62,000 bases of DNA. It comes from Liolophura sinensis (taxonomy: Eukaryota > Mollusca > Polyplacophora > Chitonida > Chitonidae). Of this stretch, positions 13,301 through 26,218 are shown piece after piece (position 1 is the stretch's first letter; every line of letters starts with the position of its first letter). The position numbers and the translations under genes are program-made. Under the pieces are notes generated by a model. That model searched no databases and had not been told where the DNA came from. It saw only the letters and a program-made list of their open reading frames with translations. The stretch covers positions 25,879,080 through 25,941,079 of the forward strand of contig NC_088302.1 in the NCBI RefSeq assembly GCF_032854445.1, in the 5' to 3' direction.

Positions 13301-15314
13301 GTACATCATTCAGTGGACAGTATGTTTCTAACAACTGTGGAACTTCTAGAATGGAAATATTCCCAGTACAAGATCAAGGGATAAATATAGTCTGTACATG
13401 TACACATTGGACTACAGGTAGCTCTGTTTTAACAGGCTCTTGCAGTTTCTGGTAGTAGCGGATGGAGAAAACCAACACCCCCTGAGATAAAGTGCATGGT
13501 ATGAGTGATCTATGTTCCACTCCTTCTCTTAGCAATTTCCACTCCCTGGGTCTTTGATCATATATATATATATATATCAAGGGAAGTACATTCTAAAGTT
13601 TACACGGATGTGTCATTATTAAAGAGTTGAGTTTGTCAGAGAGAAGTCATAAGTATGCATGACGGATGTATCATAACTCTTCTTTCACTGCTTCAGGCTT
13701 TTTCTCACATGTTTTTTGCTATTTTTTTTACTGAGCATTGAATCATCACAAGACTAAAATATCTCAACTACCTTATTAATAACACCCATATTTAGAAAAT
13801 AAAAAAATAAAAAATTCCGACCAAAGGATCTAATATGAAAGTGAGTTACAGTCAAGTTAACACTGATTTAGAACTGTATTTAAACCAAACAGCCTACATG
13901 TACATGTGCTTAATGTGTGCATTTAGTTTCATATCTTCAGTTAACTACATGTGTTTTGGAGTTCAAATATAAACTTATATACCAAATGTGCGAAGATTCA
14001 AAAATGGATTAATTTGGATACATTCTCTGAAAGGTCCAGCCTGAACCTTAGGTTAAGAGAGACTGCATGGCTACAGAATGAGAGGGGTTTATGTCAGCCT
14101 CACAGTATAGATGGAAAGATGTGTAACGGGCACGTGATAGTGTTTGTGGTGGGTGGAGGGATGCTGACAAACAAGCAGAAACTGTACCCTGCCAGCAGGA
14201 CCACACCCTGAATTAAATGTCTAATCGCCTTGAGTCACCAGGGTCTGACTTCCGCACAGGTTCTCCACTCTTTATGTACAGTCCTCCTCATCTTCACATT
14301 TTTCCAGATTGGGGTTTATCACTGGCCAGCGTGGGTGGTAGGCACACATTGTAAACACATGACTGCGAGCAGATTATGCAAACAAATCACTGTGCTTCAT
14401 CCCAGCCATTAACACAGGCTGGTAATCAATACAGAATTTTTAAACCACACATATGCCTTCTCGAATCAGTGGAAAGAAGAACTGAATCTTTGATTAAGTT
14501 CCTTTGGAGTTCATATTATTTATAGTTTATATGATAAATATAGATGATACATATGTACACACGTGTTTTATCTCCTAAGATTAAATTTGAACCAGTGAAA
14601 TTGTATGTATCCTAAATTTTTCATAGTTCTTAAATTCTGTATTTTCTGAAATATTTTGCAAATTCATAAAATAATCCAGATGTGATTTAGTCTCCTTTTG
14701 AGTTCGTCTGAAAGACCATTTTTACAACCTGTCTGAATTTAGATGGTGTATTCATGCATCTGTCCCTTCTGTCCCAAAAAAGGAGTGCACGAGTACTGCA
14801 AAATTATCTCCCCTGAAATGTACATATTTTGTTTATGCAGACAGTATCACTTGACCACAACTTCATACACGTGCAGTTTTTCACCTGTAACTGTTATTAA
14901 GACGTGTTACTTGCATGTAGTTTTAATAATCATTTGAAATAGTCATGGTCTGCTGATAGAAATTGTGCATCAATTATACAATTTTGTAGCTACATGTACA
15001 TATATATTATATAAGTGTACTTATAACCATTACCCCGTGTGACTTTTGTTGTCGCTATAATCATTGTAGTTGTGTATATATGTACATGTAGGTATATTAA
15101 TCCTGCATGTTATGCCCACAGCAGTTGGGCATGAGAGCATGGGTTATCCTGTATGTCTCTATGGTGTATTAACACTAAATCATGCTGGACAATTGAGGTG
15201 CTGTATAAACTGTCATATGCAACCATGCTTTGTTGATGACAGATGGTTATTATTTCTTAAACTGATTATATGGATTGTTTGTAATCAGCTTTGTACACGT
15301 TCATGTAAACTGTT

Positions 15315-15375
<61 letters not shown>

Positions 15376-18300
15376 CTATGTACATACAAACTCATCAACA
15401 TATACTTGTATCTGCTCTGTTGACAGCAGAGGATAAGTATAATCCTTTGTGTATGCCATATATAGTATAAAGTCATCATTGTATGTGTTCTGTTAACAGC
15501 GGAGGTGGGTGACTACGACCCAGAAGACCATCCCCCGGGGTATGTGGCCGAGTTTAAGATGTTACCAAAACAAAACGGCAAGATGGAGGAGAAAATCGCA
15601 GAACTACACCAAACGCTTGTGTATGTCATCTTACATATCTAATCATTTGTACAGTATGTCAGCTCACAGGGAACTTCAGAAATAACCACAAAATTGAGAT
15701 GTTTGTATTCTATACATGTATAAATCTGTATTTTCATGGGGTACGTGTACAAAGCAAGTACCGGTACTGTGTGAGTTTAGTGAACTTTTCTTCCTAGAGG
15801 GGCGTCAGTGGCTCATTTGGTTAGCACGCTAGCGCAGCGTAATGACCCAGGAGTCTCTCACCAATGCGGTTGCTGTGAGTTCAAGTCCAGCTTATGCTGG
15901 CTTCCTCTCCGGCCGTACGTGGGAAGGTCTGCCAGCAACCTGCAGATGGTCGTGGGTTTACCCCGGGCTCTGCCTGGTTTCCACCCTGTATAATTCTGGC
16001 CGCCGTTATATAAGTGAAATATTCTTGAGTACGGAGTAAAACACCAATCAAATAAATAAATAAATTTCTTCCTAGAGGTCATCTTAAAAACACAAAAGTA
16101 TTGTGACAGGCACACGCATGGGAGTAACACTAATATGACTCTATTTTAAAACACCGATAAAATGTTATATAAATTTTAAAGTACTAAAATTTTACTACAG
16201 CATAGAGAGTAAAATTAACAGTTTGTTAGTTGGCAAATGGTAACTGATATTACCGGTGAAATCTTTCCCTTTGTCAATTTGCATGAACAGTTTTAATCCA
16301 ACCATGGGTTTTAATAAGCACAATTAGGTGAAAAAAAAATTTAAAAAAAAGATGCAGTGATCTTAGTTGCAATTTATTAGACGTCACCATTTCAGTATTA
16401 GATCATATTTTACATGCTTCATGCTCTGGTATATGATTTACACAGAAGAATGCACTGGTTGACCTAGTTGTATTTTGTTGTTGCTGTTTCGGCAGTGGGC
16501 AGGTCCCATCTGAGGCAGAAGCTAACTTCCTGAAAAAGGCCTCCACCCTGGATACATACGGAGTAGATCCCCACCAAGTGAAGGTGAGTTGAGCACAACA
16601 AAAATGGGTGGCCAGTTGCCAGAAGTTCTATAAATAACCCCATCTTAATAGTTCACATATGTTTTTGATGATAACTTGGCTATAGCCTTGGGTTGGAAAC
16701 ATGCGAAAAGTGAGATTGCATCCTAACACACATTGGGCAAATGGCTTTATGTTTGTACACTAGCTGGACATCATGTATAAGACCCTAGCTTAAAGAGTAA
16801 ATACACACAGTGGTAATGCAAACAGTGGACTCTACATGTACTCAGCGGCAATGCTTCACAGCCATGGCAGTAACTCGGGTCTTTCGGTCCAAAAATGTAC
16901 ACAAGTTTTTTTTTGTCCACAAAGTACATGTATAATGTAAGATTGAGAACAGTAAACAGACATTTAGTGTATTGTACACATGAAAGACTGAAAACAGGAA
17001 CACATTCATCTCCTGGTATTATTTATGCTAGATATACACTTGTTTGTAGTATGGTACAATACCCCTTATTGTATAAGTAGGGGCTCTCTGTGGCCAAGAC
17101 CCTTAGCATGCCAGCACTAAGGACAAGTCCCAGGAACATGTGACAAATGCAGTTGCAGTAATTTCAATTCCGGCTGGCTTCCTCTCTGGCAATACAAACA
17201 TGTATGCGTGGGAAGGTTTGCCAGCAATATGCGGATGGTTGTGGGTTTCTCCGTGAGCTCTGAAAGGTTTCTTCCCACCATAATGGTGGCTAATGTGAAA
17301 TGTTCTTGGGTAAAATGTTCTAGATTTCGGCATGAAACACAAATCAAATAAATAAATATATTGTGTAAGTGAAATATGCTTGTGTGCTGCATGTGCTGCA
17401 TATTTAAGACATGATTCAGGTTGTCATACTGTTCTACTACTGAATAGATCAATTTAACCTCCCTATACGCATGCACAGTCATATAGTACACTGTACAAGG
17501 TGAAAGTGTTTGATGGAGCAACCAGATGAGCCTTAATAATTCTGGTAATGTTTGCTGTAATGGACTTGTTTATTTGCCCTCCAGGATCAGAAGGGGAACC
17601 AGCTGTATCTGGGCATTACACACCAAGGGGTCCTTACATTCCAGGGGAACAGAAAAACACACCAGTTCAAATGGTACTCTCTACTCTGTAATAGCTTGTC
17701 TATATGAGCCGATTTAATAGCTGAATAATCTCTACTCTGTAATAGCTTGTCCATATATGAGCCTGTTTAATAGCTGAATAATCTCTACTCTGTAATAGCT
17801 TGTCTATATATGAGCCTGTTTAATAGCTGAATAATCTCTACTCTGTAATAGCTTGTCCATATATGAGCCTGTTTAATAGCTGAATAATCTCTACTCTGTA
17901 ATAGCTTGTCTATATATGAGCCTGTTTAATAGCTGAATAATCTCTACTCTGTAATAGCTTGTCCATATATGAGCCTGTTTAATAGCTGAATAATCTCTAC
18001 TCTGTAATAGCTTGTCTATATATGAGCCTGTTTAATAGCTGAATAATCTCTACTCTGTAATAGCTTGTCCATATACGAGCCTGTTTAATAGCTGAATAAT
18101 CTCTACTCTGTAATAGCTTGTCTATGTATGAGCCTGTTTAATAGCTGAATAATCTCTACTCTGTAATAGCTTGTCCATATATGAGCCTGTTTAATAGCTG
18201 AATAATCTCTACTCTGTAATAGCTTGTCCATATATGAGCCTGTTTAATAGCTGAATAATCTCTACTCTGTAATAGCTTGTCCATATATGAGTCTGTTTAA

Positions 18301-21300
18301 TAGCTGAATAATCTCTACTCCGTAATAGCTTGTCTATATATGAGCCTGTTTAATAGCTGAATAATCTCTACTCTGTAATAGCTTGTCCATATATGAGCCT
18401 GTTTAATAGCTGAATCTCTACTCTGTAATAGCTTGTCTATATATGAGCCTGTTTAATAGCTGAATAATCTCTACTCTGTAATAGCTTGTTTATATATGAG
18501 CCTGTTTAATAGCTGAATAATCTCTACTCCGTAATAGCTTGTCTATATATGAGCCTGTTTAATAGCTGAATAATCTCTACTCTGTAATAGCTTGTCTATA
18601 TATGAGTCTGTTTAATAGCTGAATAATCTCTACTCCGTAATAGCTTGTCTATATATGAGCCTGTTTAATAGCTGAATAATCTCTACTCTGTAATAGCTTG
18701 TCCATATATGAGCCTGTTTAATAGCTGAAAAATCTCCACTCTGTAATAGCTTGTCTATATATGAGCCTGTTTAATAGCTGAGTAATCTGGAGTAGTTTGG
18801 AGGCAGACCTTAATACTTTAATGTATGTCATTTTACGTAGACATTGCAGTGCCTTTCGTAATAAAAAGGCTACGTTTTCAACCTTTAAGTAAAATCATGG
18901 GGATATCTATAAAACTGTTAAAACATTTCTTGTGCGATAGGGCAATCTGACACTGTCAGTATACATGTCTGGACTGAGTGTGCAATGTGTGCAAATGTAT
19001 TTAAGTTCAGTCATGTGAAGTTTTAAAGCATCTGTAAGCTTAATACACATGATTACCATTATACAGTAGTATCTGACTAACACATGTCTGTCTACCATCT
19101 TGCCAGGTCTCAAATTCACCGCATTGCTTACGAGGGGAAAATGTTCATCGTACATGTGGCAGCCAATGAGGTAAGAAACAGTCAGCCTACCTCCCCCACC
19201 CTCCTCCCCCTTCCTCGAGTTTCTTTCCGTTTCCAGCTATTTTGTAACTAAGGGCAACAAGTAAATTTGCGAAAAATTCCATAGCTATATATAGAACTTA
19301 TAAGACCATCTGAAGGTCACTGCTGTCTTCCACGAATCAACCATGTCAGCCTGTACTTGTTGGCATGTGATGCCTTGTGCATTTGTTTGAGTGTATCCGT
19401 TGGCAACAGGTACATATATTCAAGGTGGAATATCTCCGTGGGAAAGCCAGGGCTACTTCACCCAGACAGGCTCTGAGGCTGCAAGTCATCAGCCGAGCAA
19501 CTTTTGTCTGCGTTGTATTATTCTATGATGTAAAGGGCGCAGCTTAAGAAAACAAAGAAAGATATGAGGAGCAGCAAGAGCTGTGTACAGTGTACCTGGG
19601 TTTTGGGGCTTAACCAGTTGTGGGCTGAGTGAGTGAGTGTACGGGGATTGGTATGTGCGACGGGGAGTGCTATGTGGGACGGAGAATAACAGCAGCATTA
19701 TCAATCATTAGAGCCAGATGAGGATATAAACAACCAAGTCTCAGCTATACCCACTGTCTTTACCCAGTAAACAGTTGTCTCAACTTCCTTAAGCCCTGTA
19801 TAAACCCATGTCACCTTGAAGTAGTGTAAAAAAAAAAAAAAAAAAAAAAAGTTTTACTTTTCAAACACTCAAACACATGTATTAACACTCCAGCATGGTG
19901 CTTAAGGCTAGAATTGCAAAAGCACACATTAGTAGTAAGCTTGTTAAGTATTTTTGCAGTTAAGCTAAGTATAAATAACAAACTTCCTTGTTTGTATGCA
20001 ATAAATCCCACAGCCAAAGGTGGTACATATGTTAGGCCAGTATTAAGTAATGTGTTATTAAATGCATTTAGTGTATTGAGAATATACAGATGTATAATTC
20101 AGATAAATTATTTTATAGATAAACCTGTATTATTTCTGATAATCTTAACGGATTGTTAGATAGGCTATAAACATGAACTCTCTGGTACAAATATGCCAAT
20201 TCCTGGCAACATGTAAATGTGCCAATTCCTGGCGACATGTAAATGTGCCAATTCCTGGCGACATGTAAATGTGCCAATTCCTGGCGACATGTAAATGTGC
20301 CAATTCCTGGCGATATGTAAAGGCGCCAATTCCTGGTGACATGTAAAGGCGCCAATTCCTGGTGACATGTAAATGTGCCAATTTCTGGCGACATGTAAAG
20401 GCGCCAATTCCTGGTGACATGTAAAAGCGCCAATTCCTGGCGACATGTAAATGCGCCAATTCCTGTTGACATGTAATTGCGTGTGAAAAGGTAGACAGTG
20501 TATAAACTTTACATGTGTAGTGTTCGTGACTTTGTATTCTACTTTGAACTTCAGCCATCGGCTAGTACATCTTGTACTTGCTTGGTGTAAATTTCCTTGT
20601 TTGAAATTTACAAATACCCTAATTCTTCAACCTTTTTGCATATGACAGCAACGTTCAGTGGAATTTGTTGACATTTTTGTTTTGATTTTGGAATTTCAGG
20701 GCTTTACAAAAATGTATAATTTTATCAGTCAACACGGGAATATGATAATATCTTCAGAATATACTTGAATAAACACCTTGCATATGTGCAAAAAGGTTGA
20801 AGGTTAAATTACAGTATACATTTATCATGTTCAAATCTCTACAAGGTGTGTAATATCTGGGCGAAAATTTAGCTCTGAGTGCGAGTTGTGTGATGAGTGT
20901 TTGAATGTTGTGAGAGTTGACATTAACACATAACATGTGTGACCATAAATCTTTATATAAAGTGATTGTGTGACTTTTTATCTCCTGTACCAGACTGGTG
21001 ATGATTGGATCAAAGTGCTGTGTGCTTATACTTACTATATTTTGTAAACCTCTTGTTTTTTTGTTTTTTTTCTTTTTTTTTTCTGTGTTACTAACCCATT
21101 CCAGGATGAAGCTCTGAAAAATTCAAAGAAAGTAAGTTTCTGTGTCTTTCCACCTTTCTTTTCAAATTTTGGTGATTGTACACAAATAACTGGTTTTTTT
21201 ATATTGGGTGTTTGCACGTTTGTTTTTCTGCATACTTTTCTGTGATTCTGATATATACTCAGGCATGATATGTTGTAAATGCCTATATTTGTGCACAAGC

Positions 21301-24300
21301 TGAATACATATTGTACTACAGTTGTTAGCTAGAGTTCAGATATTAACAGCAAATATAATCAGTTCTACTGATTAGGTTTATACAGTATTTAGTGCTTACA
21401 GCAAATTTTGAACCATAAACAGCTTATGCTCATGTACTCTTTAATGTGTTGATGGTACTTTAATATGCAAAACAGTAACATTTTAGCTAATGTTGTGAGA
21501 CCTTGTGGGTAGACTTAGAATTTAATGTCATCAGACATGAAGTTATTAAGCCTTCGTGGCGGCTCAGGTTATTAATCTTGGTTTGAAAATGTGTGGCCAT
21601 ATTGTTTTATTATGGTTTCCCAACATGCATTCTCCAGTTGCTCACTAAGTTTTTCTCCCACAGCTGGCAGACATGCTACACACTGCTTTGTTAATTCATC
21701 AAGCTTCATTGCACAATCCAGTGGGCGCCTTTTCCTCAGGCTGCTTATATGTTGTTCACTTGATCAAATTTGTGCAGTATTAAGAGCTTTAATATTTGAC
21801 ATGCACATCATTTTATGCCCAATACATATGTGCTTTTACATGTTTTTTTCTTACACCCCCTGGTCCTTCCCTTTTCTCCATTTTTACAGTAGTTGCATTT
21901 GCAAATGTTGAAGTATTTTCGTTATATTTTTGTTTGGTGTTACATCTGATCAAATCAGTCTCAGTATTGTTTTTGCGTCAAGCCCTTAATGAAACCATCA
22001 GATTTGACTCACGAATGCAATGTCAGATTTGATGTTGATTTTAGTCAGGCCCAGCATGTCCTCCATGTGCAGTTCGATGCGACTAAAACTGACTACAGTC
22101 TCATATTCTGGGTGTCAAATCTGGTGTTGGTCTCAAACCATTTACATGTATAGGCCATAGCCATAACATGTACTGGGTGTCCAGTCTCATTCATTAGTCA
22201 TGTTTGTAGGCCATAACCATCACACATGTACATGTATCTTGTCTCAAACCATTTACATATATAGGCCATAGCCATAACATGTACTGGGTGTCCAGTATCA
22301 TTCATTAGTCATGTTTGTAGGCCATAACCATTACATGTCCATTGTACATGTATCTTCTCTCAAACCATTTACATGTATAGGCCATAGCCATAACATGTAC
22401 TGGGTGTCCAGTATCATTCATTAGTCATGTTTGTAGGCCATAAGCATCACATGTCCAATGTACATGTATCTTCTCTCAAACCATTTACATGTATAGGCCA
22501 TAGCCATAACATGTACTGGGTGTCCAGTTTCATTCATTAGTTATGTTTGTAGGCCATAACCATTACATGTCCAATGTACATGTATCTTCTCTCAAACCAT
22601 TTACATATATAGGCCATAGCCATAACATGTACTGGGTGTCCAGTATCATTCATTAGTCATGTTTGTAGGCCATAACCATCACATGTCCATTGCTCATGTA
22701 TCTGTTCACCCAATTTAGTTTTAGATAGAGCAACCTCATGTTCACTGTCCACTTCTAAGTTTATCCACAGCCATCACCTATTTTCTCTGTCCAGTTATAA
22801 GTCACAGTTATCACATGTTCGTGGTCCCCAGTTAAAGGTAAAAACAGTCCTAGTTTGTGAATAATGTTAGGCAGCCTTTGATGATGTCAACTTACTGATT
22901 GAACTTGAAACTCCCTTATTTAATCATCATGACAAACCATGACAAGAATCCCGTGTTCAGTTTTAAGTGAGTTTAGTTATAGCCATCACATGTTCTGGGT
23001 TTCCAGTTAAAGCCAGCTTCAGCATAGCCATCACATATTCTCTCTGTGCAGTTTTAATCCAGTTTAACCACATTTATCAGATATTCTGGGTGACCAGTTT
23101 TAGGCCTGTTTTAGTCATAGCCATCACATGTCCTAGATATCCAGTTTAAACCAGTTCATCATAACTATCACATGTTCTGGATTTTCTGTTGAAATCAGTT
23201 TCATCAAATCTTTCACATGTTTTGGGTGTCCAGTTTAAGTTAGTTTCATCATAGGCATCGCATGTTATTGGTGTCCAGTTTACAGGTACATGCGAGTCAG
23301 TTCATCATAGCTATTACCTGTTCAGGGTGTCCAGTGTAGACCAATTTCATCATAGCCATCAGATGTGTTGAGAGTCCAGTTTAAGTCAGTTTCATCATAG
23401 CCATTACATGATTTGGGTGTCCAGGTTTTATAAGCCAGGTTCATCAGTCATCACATGTTTCAGGTGTCCATCGTAAGCCAGTTTCACAGTTTTCATCCAT
23501 TTTTATCCATTTTCCATTTAAACCAATGTCATCACATATCTCACAAGACCTGGGCTTCAGTTTAAAGCCAGTTTCATCCCTATCCATCACATGTTCTGAG
23601 TATCCTGTTAAAGCCAGGTTTTCATCATAGCAACCAGATGTTTTGGGTGTTCAGCTTGAGCCAGTTTCATCAGAATCATCATGTTTTGGGTGTCCAGCTT
23701 TTATAAGCCAGGTTCGTTAGAGTCATCACATGTTTCAGGTGTCCATCTTATGCCAGTTTCGCCATTTTCATCACATGTTTCAGGTGTCCATCTTAAGCCA
23801 GTTTCACCATGTTCATAACATGTTTTGGGTGTCCACTTTAAGCCAGTTTCAGCATAGCCATCACATGTTCTCAGTGCCCTTGCTTTTAAGGGTCAAATCC
23901 ATGCTGTGTTCTGTTTGTTTGGTATCATAACAGTATTGGGGCATAGGCTTCCATATCATCTGTGTCAATGTCCTGTCTGAGGTCAGTGCTAGGTCAGAGT
24001 GGTCATATGATAAAGTTGTCCCACATGCAGGTGTCAGGTCAGCTACATGTACATGTATTATACAGGAAGCCTGTAGAGTACAGACCAGGAGTGACTGTCT
24101 ATCAGCTGTTATCTCTGACCAGATGCTAATTGTCCCGCCATAAACTCTTCACTGTTTGCCCTAACTCCTTATATTAAGGGTCCTGCCATAAAGACCTGTT
24201 TTATTTGGAGACCCACAGAGATGTGGTATGGTGAGCGGAATAACAGGTTGTAGCAGGTACTGGTACATTGTTATCTTGAGTTATTTTTCAAGACTTCATG

Positions 24301-26175
24301 AATCCACCCATGAGTTCTTGATTGGTTTGGCTTGATATATTTTCTTGGGTGCATGATCATTTGTTAATAATAAACACTACATATATGTACTAAGCATTTT
24401 ATACAGACAGGGATATACATGTACATGTAATCAAGAGTAGTTGTTGAAGGGTTTAAACTGAAACAGATGTCTGGAAGGGTTATTCAGAAGTTAAAATTCT
24501 TGATCATCTTGGTGCAGTAAATTATGTTTATGACAAATTCATGTAATGGTGTTTTTCATCTTCCCTCACTTTTCTTTTTCTCATGTTGTCATGTTTTGTA
24601 ATGTTTAAGTTTATTTTTCATCAAGATTTTTCATTGAAGTGCTTAATGTCTTAATGTCTAAATGTTTTATTCATACCATCCAAAATTTTCCAACTGTTTA
24701 TAATTCAGCTGTGGATAAAGGAAATGCATGGTTTTTTTTATATGTACACTGGCTAATATGGCGGCTAAAATGGCACTGAGTGGAGAAGTTACTAATTCAG
24801 CAAGTGTAACAACAGCTTTTGTGGGCAAAATAGTTTTGAATATTCTGGGCTCTTCCCTGATCAAACTTCCCTGAGAAAGACTTCAGATAAAGTACTTGTT
24901 GAATTGTTATTTTATGTTTGTTGCAGCTATCAGCGTTCACATGTTCCACATGTGCTATTATCAAATGTAACTTTTTGTTTGTGTACACAATCTCAGCATT
25001 GTGTGTTATGCTACACAACTAAGGCATAATTTCCAGTAGATAGTACGTAATAATACACTGCTGTATATAACCTTAAAGGCTTGCCCCTATAGAGATTGGA
25101 CTAGCCTGTGCTGTAGAGCTCCATGTGTCACTGTGAATGATATATTTGTTTCTCTTGTAGACCAGCTCCCGCTCAATGCTCTGTGGAGGGGGAAACATGG
25201 TAGAGCCTTCTCTCCTTTGTTCTCACCACCAGCAGCTCTAATGTTCATTTGTTGGATTTATTTTCTCTCAAGCAAATCATTTGGTGCTAGGCTCTTAATG
25301 TCCCCATATATCTATATGTGGCAAGCGGAATGATTTGCAGCTCACTTTTTTTTTTTTTTTTTGCCTCAAAATGATCCATTTATTTATCCACTAAGCTATT
25401 ATTTATCCATAGCCCAGTAGTTTTACCCTTGTGTTTTTTTTTTGTTTTTTTTTTTTATTTTTTTTGTGTGCATGAAACTAAGAAGAGCTTATAATGACAA
25501 GTACATATAACTCATTGGTTTGTCGTTACTCACAATTTCTATCGGAGGCATGATAGGTTGGGATGGAAATCGATCAGTTACTTATCAATCAGCTATAAAC
25601 TTGACATCCCTCATTGGTATTCAGATTATCGCAGTAATTCCTGTGATCCTCTTTAGCGATAATGTGACAGTTGTGAGTGACTTGGTCATCGTTTGTGTGT
25701 AAGTGCCGTGTTCCTGGATAAATCATCAAAATAAATTAAGGACAAAAGGACTCTATAGGACTCCAGTCTCTTGTAGTGTTTGAAGTGTGAGAGAATGACA
25801 GTGTACACTGTTTACAGCACTGTATGAACTAAAGTGTATAAGCACTGCTCTAAACTGCAACTTCAGTGTGGAAAGTTATGGCCTAACGGGCCCCTTTAAT
25901 AGGGAGAAAACTGCACAGTACCAGTAGTTTGAATACGCACGTACATATGTCTAGGGGCTACTAGGAATGGAGGGATGGGGGGGCATACATTCTCAGTTCA
26001 GTTTCTATTGAATGTCATGCACTTTATAATACTTGTCTGTGTACTTCATGTATGCAGTCACGGTGACTTATAGGAGCCATATCTTTCTGGCATCTGAAAT
26101 ATGGATATTATCTATCATTACAAACAGCCTGTATTGCCAGTCAATTACTTATATCAGAAAATACCATATTATCCA

Positions 26176-26218
<43 letters not shown>

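Larger units (their letters stand above)
9354..15499. other. 6.1-kb intron 4 of FERM gene
   Basis: Holds a MITE W copy (12031-12242), AT-rich unique sequence and a (TA)n tract near its 3' end. No other gene recognised. Scattered short open frames are not supported. Confidence 0.6.

Noticed and set aside
15801-16064. tRNA-like sequence with A and B boxes
   Set aside because: It is the head of a SINE: followed by SINE body and tail and bounded by target-site duplications, so not a tRNA gene.
20113-20558. Three overlapping minus-strand frames with a 26-residue repeat
   Set aside because: Produced by the 26-bp array. The same peptide appears in all three frames.
22134-22700. Regular direct repeats resembling a CRISPR array
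   Set aside because: Eukaryotic context, no unique spacers, and whole units repeat.
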